Notes under the pieces: model-generated
Seen by the model: the letters and a program-made list of their open reading frames with translations, nothing else
Told to the model about the DNA's origin: nothing
The model's database searches: none
Program-made: the position numbers and the translations under genes
In this document: positions 1 to 5,888 of the stretch, piece by piece
Numbering within the stretch: the first letter of the stretch is position 1
How the letters are laid out: each line of letters opens with the position of its first letter
NCBI GenBank assembly: GCA_945643825.1
Contig: CALZEZ010000096.1
Location: 1-6,052, forward strand
Length of the DNA stretch: 6,052 bases
Direction: 5' to 3'
Source: an uncultured Lachnospiraceae bacterium
GTDB taxonomy: Bacteria; Bacillota; Clostridia; Lachnospirales; Lachnospiraceae

Positions 1-873
1 AGGGATCAGGTTACCGCACCGGAGCTGGCAGAACGGTTCGAGGTGTCACGAAGAACCATTAATCGAGATATTGAGAATCTGTGCAGGGCAGGAATTCCGA
101 TCTGCACTACGCAGGGAGTGGGCGGCGGAATCCGGATTATGAATGGATATAAGATGGATAGGACATTACTGACATCCAAGGATATGCAGATGATACTGGT
201 GGGATTAAGAAGCCTTGACAGTGTAAGCGGCAGTCACTACTACGGGCAGCTCATGGAAAAGCTCAAAGCGGGGTCTTCAGAATTCGTGAGCGGAAACGAA
301 TCCATACTGATTGACTTGGCCTCGTGGTATAAGGATTCTTTAGCACCTAAGATTGAATTGATTCAGAATGCCATAGAGGAAAGACGGGTGCTCCGATTCG
401 ATTACTATTCTCCGAATGGAGAAAGCAAAAGAGAAATGGAGCCTTATTACTTAATTTTCAAATGGAGCAGTTGGTATGTGTGGGGGTTTTGTGAGCTGAG
501 ACAGGATTACCGGACGTTCAAGCTGACACGCATGGATGCCATAGAGTTGACGAAAAAGACGGCGAAACGACGCGAAGTACCGATGCCGGATTTCTCGACA
601 GAAAAAGTATTTCCTGCAGCTATCAAGGTGAAGGCAGTCTTTCAGCCTGGGATGAGATGGCATCTGCTGGAGGAATTTGGAAGAGAGTCCTTTCAGGAGC
701 AGCCGGATGGAACGCTGCTGTTTGATTGCGAATATTCTGATGAGGAGTATCTGCTTAACTGGATGTTAACCTGCAGGGATCAGGTAGAAGTTTTAGAGCC
801 TGCAAATATCAGGCAGAGGTTGTACCGGATTGCGAGGGGGATCGTAGAAAAATACGATGAAAAAGAGAACTGA
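1..873 (+). CDS. WYL-domain transcriptional regulator (DeoR/YafY type), 5'-partial
   Basis: The open frame runs in from base 1 without a start codon, giving 290 visible residues to the TGA at 871-873. The codons before the GTG at 43 already encode the first part of the helix-turn-helix (TAPELAERFEVS, then RRTINRDIENL), so that GTG is an internal valine and only about 15-20 N-terminal residues should be missing. Order of parts: winged HTH at residues 1-60 with the usual glycine-rich wing (GVGGGI), WYL domain at about 118-187 with the signature WYVWG (158-162) and the RTFKLTR strand (171-177), then a WCX-like C-terminal domain at about 205-285. Known for the family: cytoplasmic DNA-binding regulators whose WYL domain senses a ligand, often a nucleic acid or nucleotide. 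The target genes are not visible; the regulated operon may lie upstream of the window. Family call is firm, function is open. Confidence 0.93.
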   Translation, partial: RDQVTAPELAERFEVSRRTINRDIENLCRAGIPICTTQGVGGGIRIMNGYKMDRTLLTSKDMQMILVGLRSLDSVSGSHYYGQLMEKLKAGSSEFVSGNESILIDLASWYKDSLAPKIELIQNAIEERRVLRFDYYSPNGESKREMEPYYLIFKWSSWYVWGFCELRQDYRTFKLTRMDAIELTKKTAKRREVPMPDFSTEKVFPAAIKVKAVFQPGMRWHLLEEFGRESFQEQPDGTLLFDCEYSDEEYLLNWMLTCRDQVEVLEPANIRQRLYRIARGIVEKYDEKEN

Positions 874-875
874 CA

Positions 876-917
876 GACTAGCCCCACTGATATGATATAT
901 CAGCTGGGGCTAGAGTC
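876..917. terminator. Hairpin between convergent genes, probable (possibly bidirectional) terminator
   Basis: Bases 878-893 pair with 897-913 in a 16-bp stem (four C-G pairs in a row at 882-885/906-909), with one bulged C at 904 and a three-base loop GAT. Two further pairs (876-877 with 916-917) are possible past a two-base bulge. It starts 5 nt after the stop codon of the WYL gene and contains the stop codon (900-902) of the convergent kinase gene. No T-run directly follows the stem on either strand; on the minus strand a run TTCTCTTTTT comes about 10 nt later. The fold is strong, but the intrinsic-terminator call is therefore only moderate. Confidence 0.55.
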
Positions 918-3152
918 AGCAGAGGCATAATGAATCGCGTCCTGCGGCAGTAGGTGACAAAGAATTGCCTCCAGATCCTGAAATTTAATCGGCTTGGACA
1001 GATATTCATCAAAGCCCTCGGCTAGGAGTTCATCACGCACGCCGATAATGGCGTTTGCTGTGAGGGCGATGATCTTGCAATGCTCGGAGGAAGCATAGTA
1101 GCCGCCGAGCTGATGAATACGCTTCATGGCTTCGATTCCGTCCATCTCCGGCATCATCTGATCCATGAAAATAAGATCGTACTGCTTGTTCTGACACATG
1201 GTAATGGCCTCTGCACCACCGGTTGCCACATCGACATTCAGACCATAATATGCCATGCTCCGGGAGATGACCTTGCGGTTCAATTGGTTGTCATCTACGA
1301 TGAGTACCTTGATTCCGTGTACCTGTAAGGTTCCGAGAGAGAATTCATCTTTCTTGCCCGGGGAAGAGATCAGGTTTGGATTTAACGGAGAAGCATCCGC
1401 GACAACCTGCTCGACTGTTGCAATAAAGGTTGAGCCTTTGCCGTATTCACTCTCAACACGTACACTGCCATTCATGAGCGCACAGTAGCCTTTTACCAGA
1501 GCAAGTCCAAGCCCTGTTCCTTCCTTGCCGTAGTTGGTTGTCTGGTCGACCTGCGTAAATGCATCAAATAAATGTGTCAATTCGTCTTCTTTGATTCCGA
1601 TTCCGGAATCACTTACCCGAAATTCAACAATAAAAGGAACAGCAAGCGGATCGGAACAGGAGATCTCCAGTTTTACAAATCCGTTCGGCGTATATTTCAC
1701 GGCATTTCCTAACAGATTGATAATGATATTTCTGAGACGATTGGAGTCTCCGATTAATTCACTTGGCAGCTTCGGATCGATCTGAAGCTGAAAATCCAGT
1801 CCCTTCTGTGTAGCCTGGGTATGAATCATTTCATAGATGCTGTGAAAAAGCTCTGCTGTCTTATAGTTGACATTTACAAGAGTCATTTTGCCAGACTCAA
1901 TCTTAGAGATGTCCAGGATGTCATTGATCAAAACCATCAGATTTTGAGAGGAGGTTTTGATATCCTCCAGATAATTTGTCAAAGCCGCAGAAGGATTCTC
2001 CTTAAGCGCCAGCTCGGAAAAACCAAGGATTGCATTCATCGGAGTGCGGATTTCATGGGACATGCTGGCCAGAAAACGGCTTTTTGCCAAATTGGAAGAA
2101 TCAGCTTCCAGGCGGGCTTTCTCCAGCTCCTCAACATATTGGACACGCTCCGACAGATCCTGAATGTTGACGATGTAGCCGATGATATCACCATAGCTGT
2201 CCTTGATTTTGCTGACCATAAGGTTACAGGGCGCCTGATTGGACAGACAGATGGTATCCTGGGTGTAATGCTCCTCTTCAAAATGGAAGAGAGAGTGACC
2301 ATGTAATTGGAAGAGTGATTCTGCCGGGTAGTCTGCAAGGCGGGATTCTTCTCGCGGGAGAGAAAGAAATTCGGAAGCAGCTTCGTTTGCAATACGAAGC
2401 TTATTGTTTTCGTCAAACACCAATACAGGCATGGCGAGAGAATAATAAATAAATTCAGACATATTTGAGATGTTGATTCTGGTACGATTGAGCACCTCCA
2501 TGGCATAAAACAGAATGATGAGACCCCAGAACTGCGTGACATTACTGCCGGGGAGGGCGGGAAGGCCGATCGCAGGGAAAATCATGTCTAAAACCGTACC
2601 AAGAAGAATCAGGATCGTGATCAGCAAAAAATGCTTTCCGAAAGTCCGCAGCCGTTTTTTGTCGGAGGAACGGATCATGTGAATGATGATGCCGACTATA
2701 TTGAGCGCTACCAGAAGAAAATAAGAGGTATAGATCGTGTTAACGATTCCCGGCTTGAATTGATAGGTCATGCCAAACGTGGACATGAAGTAGGTTGTCT
2801 GATCGCGCTGAATGGAAAGAATATATGGAATCACGCCAAAAAGGGCAACCAGATTGAAGAAAATCCGTGTCTTTCTGGAAATGTGTGCAAACAGACCGAT
2901 CAGAAACTGTGCGGTAATCATATATAGGATGGTTCCGAAGATTGCAAAGGAACGCCAGAAATAAGCCTTTTCCACATCAGTCTGAATAAAAAGCATACCA
3001 AAGCCCAAACTCCAGATTGCGCTGGCAAGAGCATAGAGATGCAAAGCCTTGTTTGCTGTGTCCAGTTTTTTTCTTTGCCAGATTGGACTGAGGCAGAGAT
3101 AAAAGGCAATGATACTGTCAATGATGAGAATGGACGAGAAAAGTGTCTTCAT
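900..3152 (-). CDS. Hybrid sensor histidine kinase/response regulator with 7TM N-terminal domain
   Basis: A 750-residue inner-membrane signalling kinase. Residues 1-222 hold about seven hydrophobic helices (roughly 4-24, 37-56, 67-90, 97-114, 137-160, 173-192, 204-220), matching the N-terminal 7TM region found in some histidine kinases. A PAS domain follows (about 230-335), then a short linker helix (335-356). The HisKA dimerisation helix has SHEIRTP with the phospho-accepting His366. The ATPase domain has the N box around NRLRNIIINLLGNA (471-484), G1 DSGIGI (515-520) and G2 GTGLGL (545-550). A C-terminal receiver has acidic pair D620/D621, phospho-acceptor D664 in FMDQMMP, T698 and K720. All catalytic residues look intact. 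There is no HPt and no DNA-binding domain, so the phosphate must pass to a separate partner or the receiver acts as an internal control. The start is supported by GGAGG at 3157-3161, and the gene appears to be transcribed alone. The stimulus is unknown; a 7TM sensor suggests a small membrane-accessible or extracellular ligand. Confidence 0.96.
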   Translation of the reverse strand: MKTLFSSILIIDSIIAFYLCLSPIWQRKKLDTANKALHLYALASAIWSLGFGMLFIQTDVEKAYFWRSFAIFGTILYMITAQFLIGLFAHISRKTRIFFNLVALFGVIPYILSIQRDQTTYFMSTFGMTYQFKPGIVNTIYTSYFLLVALNIVGIIIHMIRSSDKKRLRTFGKHFLLITILILLGTVLDMIFPAIGLPALPGSNVTQFWGLIILFYAMEVLNRTRINISNMSEFIYYSLAMPVLVFDENNKLRIANEAASEFLSLPREESRLADYPAESLFQLHGHSLFHFEEEHYTQDTICLSNQAPCNLMVSKIKDSYGDIIGYIVNIQDLSERVQYVEELEKARLEADSSNLAKSRFLASMSHEIRTPMNAILGFSELALKENPSAALTNYLEDIKTSSQNLMVLINDILDISKIESGKMTLVNVNYKTAELFHSIYEMIHTQATQKGLDFQLQIDPKLPSELIGDSNRLRNIIINLLGNAVKYTPNGFVKLEISCSDPLAVPFIVEFRVSDSGIGIKEDELTHLFDAFTQVDQTTNYGKEGTGLGLALVKGYCALMNGSVRVESEYGKGSTFIATVEQVVADASPLNPNLISSPGKKDEFSLGTLQVHGIKVLIVDDNQLNRKVISRSMAYYGLNVDVATGGAEAITMCQNKQYDLIFMDQMMPEMDGIEAMKRIHQLGGYYASSEHCKIIALTANAIIGVRDELLAEGFDEYLSKPIKFQDLEAILCHLLPQDAIHYASADSSPS

Positions 3153-3156
3153 ATGT

Positions 3157-3161
3157 CCTCC
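3157..3161 (-). promoter_or_regulatory. Ribosome binding site of the histidine kinase gene
   Basis: On the minus strand GGAGG stands 4 nt before the ATG at 3152-3150. The spacing is short, but the motif is strong and there is no competing upstream start with a better site, so it fixes the kinase start. Confidence 0.75.
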
Positions 3162-3187
3162 GGAGTCGTTTTCTGTAGATTATTGTC

Positions 3188-3196
3188 ATTATAGCA
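3188..3196 (-). promoter_or_regulatory. Extended -10 promoter of the histidine kinase gene
   Basis: The minus strand reads TGCTATAAT: a perfect TATAAT (3193-3188) preceded by the TGn extension. A start point near 3181 would give a leader of about 29 nt. The -35 position at 17-bp spacing (3211-3216) reads TATCCG, a poor match to TTGACA. That fits a promoter using the extended -10 and/or an activator bound to the phased repeats lying over this region. Confidence 0.7.
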
Positions 3197-3202
3197 CGAA
3201 AT

Positions 3203-3231
3203 GATAGAAACGGATAGAAATAGGATAGAAA
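3203..3231. repeat. Three phased GATAGAAA direct repeats (candidate regulator-binding array)
   Basis: Three exact copies of GATAGAAA on the plus strand at 3203-3210, 3213-3220 and 3224-3231 (TTTCTATC on the kinase strand), starting 10 and 11 bp apart, about one DNA helix turn each. The array overlaps the -35 region of the kinase promoter (about -22 to -50 from the inferred start) and lies about 50-78 bp upstream of the inferred start of the divergent permease transcript. Direct repeats with 10-11 bp phasing are typical of binding sites for OmpR/PhoB-family response regulators. The repeats are seen directly; the regulator is inferred. Confidence 0.65.
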
Positions 3232-3264
3232 TATTGTTTTCCTGTTTTTGTTTTTACGGCTATA

Positions 3265-3273
3265 TGGTACAAT
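3265..3273 (+). promoter_or_regulatory. Candidate extended -10 promoter of the permease-trpB unit
   Basis: TGGTACAAT: a -10 hexamer TACAAT (3268-3273), one mismatch from consensus, with a TGn extension. The region upstream is T-rich (3237-3255) but has no clear TTGACA; at 17-bp spacing the hexamer is TTTTTG. The inferred transcript start is near 3280. This is the best plus-strand promoter in the gap. Confidence 0.55.
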
Positions 3274-3290
3274 AACAGAAAATAACAGAA
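3271..3290 (+). repeat. Perfect 2 x 10-bp tandem repeat AATAACAGAA
   Basis: AATAACAGAA occurs twice back to back (3271-3280 and 3281-3290) with no mismatch. It begins inside the candidate -10 box of the permease promoter and covers the expected transcript start. It could be an operator half-site pair one helix turn apart, or a simple slippage duplication. Confidence 0.6.
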
Positions 3291-3338
3291 AGACGAATGG
3301 GTGTCAGCTGCAGTATCAGTGCTGGCGATGGTGAAAAA

Positions 3339-4445
3339 ATGTTTGCACACTTAAAAAAAGAAAAAGTGATGTCAATTGCCTTTCTTCTGGCATTAATTTC
3401 TGCCTTCTTTGTGCATCCGGACAAGGAGTATCTCGAATATGTGGATGTGAGGGTTTTGGCATTATTATTTGGTCTGATGCTTTTGGTGAAGGGCTTTCAG
3501 GAATTAGGTCTGTTTGACCTTTTGATCCGGAGAATTTTCGGGAAGGTAACCAATAGCAGATTGCTGTGTCAGCTGCTTGTGATGCTCTGTTTTTTCTCAA
3601 GTATGCTGATTACGAATGATGTGGCGCTCATTACCTTTGTGCCCTTTGCCATTCTGGCACTTAGAATGTGCCACCAGGAGAAGCGGATGATAACAGTGGT
3701 TGTTCTGCAGACGATGGCAGCCAATCTTGGGAGCATGTTTACTCCGATTGGAAATCCACAGAATCTTTATCTGTTTTCGGTTTCGGGGATGACGCTGGAA
3801 GCATTTTTTGGTACAATGATTTTCCCGACACTGCTTTCCTTTGTATTGCTGTTGGCAGTTACGTTTCTGATTCCGCGTGACGAGATCTGTCTTAAGGTCG
3901 ATGGGACGGGGAAGAAAATGAATGCAAAGGAGCTAGTGTTATATACCACTCTTTTTTTGGCAAATCTTTTTGTTGTCTTCAGGGTGCTTCATTATATCCC
4001 GGCACTGCTCCTCACGATTCTTGGTGTTTTGCTTTTGGGGAACAGAAAGCTGTTTGCCAGGGTGGATTATGCGTTGCTAATGACCTTTATCGGTTTCTTT
4101 ATCTTTGTTGGAAATCTTGGTCGTATTCCGACGATTTGTCATTTTGTGGAGCAGCTGTTAACGGGAAGGGAGCTTGTGGTTGCTGCCATTTTTTCACAGT
4201 TTCTCAGTAATGTTCCGGCGGCTCTTATGCTATCCGGCTTTACAACACAGTATACAAAGCTGCTTATTGGTGTTAATGTTGGCGGTCTGGGTACACTGAT
4301 TGCCTCCATGGCCAGTCTGATTTCATATAAGGTTTACGCCGGGCAGGAGGATGCCGATATTGGGAAATATATGCTGCAGTTTACCATCTATAATGTAGTG
4401 GGACTTATTATATTGCTGGCAGCTTCCGTTTGTATGATGCAATAG
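3339..4445 (+). CDS. SLC13/ArsB-NhaD-type (IT superfamily) membrane permease
   Basis: A 368-residue integral membrane protein with about 10-12 hydrophobic segments in two related halves. Diagnostic motifs, numbered from the chosen start: ITND (91-94) followed by a membrane helix; TPIGNPQN (135-142), the hallmark loop of ArsB/NhaD/SLC13 carriers; and in the second half FLSNVPAA (288-295) and the NVGGLGT loop (313-319). In this superfamily the paired SN/TN and GNP loops line the ion and substrate site, and members move organic or inorganic anions with Na+ or H+. The substrate is not readable here. Start choice: an in-frame ATG at 3297 adds 14 polar residues but has no clear ribosome site, while the ATG at 3339 follows GGTGA at a 4-nt gap and leads into a short basic segment before the first helix; a third ATG at 3369 is possible. 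It is likely co-transcribed with the trpB-like gene 75 bp downstream. Confidence 0.9.
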   Translation: MFAHLKKEKVMSIAFLLALISAFFVHPDKEYLEYVDVRVLALLFGLMLLVKGFQELGLFDLLIRRIFGKVTNSRLLCQLLVMLCFFSSMLITNDVALITFVPFAILALRMCHQEKRMITVVVLQTMAANLGSMFTPIGNPQNLYLFSVSGMTLEAFFGTMIFPTLLSFVLLLAVTFLIPRDEICLKVDGTGKKMNAKELVLYTTLFLANLFVVFRVLHYIPALLLTILGVLLLGNRKLFARVDYALLMTFIGFFIFVGNLGRIPTICHFVEQLLTGRELVVAAIFSQFLSNVPAALMLSGFTTQYTKLLIGVNVGGLGTLIASMASLISYKVYAGQEDADIGKYMLQFTIYNVVGLIILLAASVCMMQ

Positions 4446-4520
4446 AAACAGGGCGATAAGCAGGGGGAAATATTCTTCAAAGCCTGTAAGAGCCTGCGGT
4501 TAAGAAAGGAGAAAAGCATT
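4446..4520 (+). other. Short intergenic gap between permease and trpB
   Basis: The 75-bp gap holds no T-run terminator and no convincing promoter, which supports read-through from the permease gene. It has two CAGG segments (4449-4452, 4461-4464) and two CCTG segments (4483-4486, 4493-4496) that could pair in alternative ways, but the stems are only 4-6 bp. It has no TGG codon on the plus strand, hence no trp leader peptide, and is too short for a T-box. Confidence 0.5.
4507..4511 (+). promoter_or_regulatory. Ribosome binding site of the trpB-like gene
   Basis: AGGAG, within the longer purine run AAGAAAGGAG, lies 9 nt before the ATG at 4521. It supports that start over any internal methionine. 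Confidence 0.8.
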
Positions 4521-5888
4521 ATGAACAACACGATCCCTTACAAAATTTATCTTGAGGAGCACGAAATGCCCAGGCAATGGTATAACGTTCGTGCAGACAT
4601 GAAGAAGAAACCGGAACCGCTATTAAATCCGGCAACCCTTCAGCCAATGACAGAAGATGAGCTGTCACAGGTTTTTTGCAGGGAGCTGGCACGTCAGGAA
4701 TTGGACGAAACAACAGCGTATATTGATATTCCGGAAGAAATCAGGGATTTTTACAGAATGTATCGTCCGGCACCGCTGGTACGGGCCTACTGTCTGGAGA
4801 AGAAGCTCCAAACACCAGCGCATATCTATTATAAGTTTGAGGGCAATAACACCTCAGGAAGCCACAAACTGAATTCGGCGATTGCGCAGGCCTATTATGC
4901 GAAGAAGCAGGGGCTAAAGGGTGTAACAACGGAGACCGGAGCCGGACAGTGGGGCACGGCGCTTTCCATGGCATGTTCCTATTTTGACTTGGATTGTCAG
5001 GTGTATATGGTAAAATGCTCCTACGAACAGAAGCCATTCCGGCGTGAGGTTATGAGAACCTATGGGGCGCAGGTAACACCATCGCCTTCGATGAAGACTG
5101 CAATTGGTCGTAAGATCAACGAAGAATTTCCGGGAACAACGGGAAGCCTTGGCTGTGCAATCTCTGAGGCTGTGGAAGCAGCGGCAGCACAGGATGGATA
5201 CCGCTATGTATTAGGCTCGGTATTAGCACAGGTACTGCTTCATCAGTCCGTTATTGGTCTGGAAACCAAGGTTGCCCTTGATAAGTATGGGGTTAAGGCT
5301 GATATTATTATCGGCTGTGCCGGTGGTGGATCAAACCTCGGCGGTCTCATTTCTCCATTTGTAGGGGAGATGCTACGTGGAGAAGCGGATTATCAGATCA
5401 TTGCTGTAGAACCGGCATCCTGTCCTTCCCTGACGCGAGGCAAATATGCTTATGATTTCTGTGATACCGGAAAGGTTTGTCCTCTCCAGAAAATGTATAC
5501 TCTGGGAAGCAGCTTTATTCCATCCGCCAGTCATGCCGGAGGATTACGCTATCATGGTATGAGCGCAATCGTTTCTGAACTCTATGATCAGGGACTGTTA
5601 GAAGCACGTAGCGTAGAACAGACGGCTATCTTTGAGGCCGCTCAGAACTTTGCGAGAATCGAAGGAATTCTGCCTGCACCCGAGAGCAGTCATGCGATTC
5701 GTGTAGCAATTGATGAGGCACTAAGATGCAAGGAGACAGGGGAAGAGAAAAACATTGTATTTGGTCTCACCGGAACGGGATATTTCGATATGTATGCTTA
5801 TCAGAGCTATAATGACGGCCAGATGGGTGACTATATACCAACAGATGCGGAAATTGCGGAGTCGCTTGCAAAGCTTCCGAAGCTTTGA
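4521..5888 (+). CDS. trpB: TrpB2-type (TrpB-like) PLP-dependent tryptophan synthase beta chain
   Basis: A 455-residue fold-type II PLP enzyme of the long, stand-alone TrpB2 class rather than the about 400-residue TrpB1 that pairs with TrpA in trp operons. Visible signatures: PLP lysine K116 in GSHKLN (113-118); catalytic Glu138 in ETGAGQWG (138-145), where TrpB1 has His in place of Trp; PLP phosphate loop GGGSN (268-272); VEPASCPSLTRGKY (296-309); HAGGLRYHG (338-346); and PAPESSHA (385-392). Known reaction of TrpB: indole plus L-serine to L-tryptophan. TrpB2 enzymes may act without TrpA, salvaging indole, and some archaeal members prefer O-phosphoserine. Near the C-terminus the segment GLTGTGYFD (415-423) differs from the GHGHFD more usual in the class. 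No trpA or other trp gene is visible, and the only same-strand neighbour is a permease. The physiological substrate is therefore uncertain, while the family call is firm. Confidence 0.95.
   Translation: MNNTIPYKIYLEEHEMPRQWYNVRADMKKKPEPLLNPATLQPMTEDELSQVFCRELARQELDETTAYIDIPEEIRDFYRMYRPAPLVRAYCLEKKLQTPAHIYYKFEGNNTSGSHKLNSAIAQAYYAKKQGLKGVTTETGAGQWGTALSMACSYFDLDCQVYMVKCSYEQKPFRREVMRTYGAQVTPSPSMKTAIGRKINEEFPGTTGSLGCAISEAVEAAAAQDGYRYVLGSVLAQVLLHQSVIGLETKVALDKYGVKADIIIGCAGGGSNLGGLISPFVGEMLRGEADYQIIAVEPASCPSLTRGKYAYDFCDTGKVCPLQKMYTLGSSFIPSASHAGGLRYHGMSAIVSELYDQGLLEARSVEQTAIFEAAQNFARIEGILPAPESSHAIRVAIDEALRCKETGEEKNIVFGLTGTGYFDMYAYQSYNDGQMGDYIPTDAEIAESLAKLPKL
5869..5887. repeat. Perfect inverted repeat at the 3' end of trpB
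   Basis: CAAAGCTTCCGAAGCTTTG is a 9-bp perfect inverted repeat around a single central base; as RNA it gives an 8-bp stem with a 3-nt loop. It encodes the final residues KLPKL and most of the stop codon. No T-run follows on either strand, so it is not a classic intrinsic terminator, but it may protect the mRNA 3' end or help stop the convergent araC transcript. Confidence 0.5.

Noticed and set aside
43..45. GTG as the start codon of the WYL regulator
   Set aside because: The frame stays open to base 1 and the upstream codons encode the expected first part of the HTH domain, so the GTG is internal and the gene is cut by the window edge.
1821..2306. 161-codon plus-strand open frame inside the kinase gene
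   Set aside because: It lies fully antisense to the HisKA/PAS coding region, whose motifs are intact; it has no ribosome site or recognisable domain and is a shadow frame.
2382..2403. Small inverted repeat GCTTCG/CGAAGC inside the kinase gene
   Set aside because: A 6-bp stem with a 9-nt loop inside PAS coding sequence is expected by chance and has no T-run or regulatory context.
2036..2542. 168-codon minus-strand open frame overlapping the kinase
   Set aside because: It is an alternative frame of the same strand, starting within the kinase gene and rich in Ser, Arg and Cys with no domain; the main frame carries all the kinase motifs.
4446..4520. Trp attenuator, T-box or leader peptide upstream of trpB
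   Set aside because: The gap is 75 bp, has no TGG codons on the plus strand, no T-box-like sequence and no terminator; the CAGG/CCTG pairings are too short to claim a switch.
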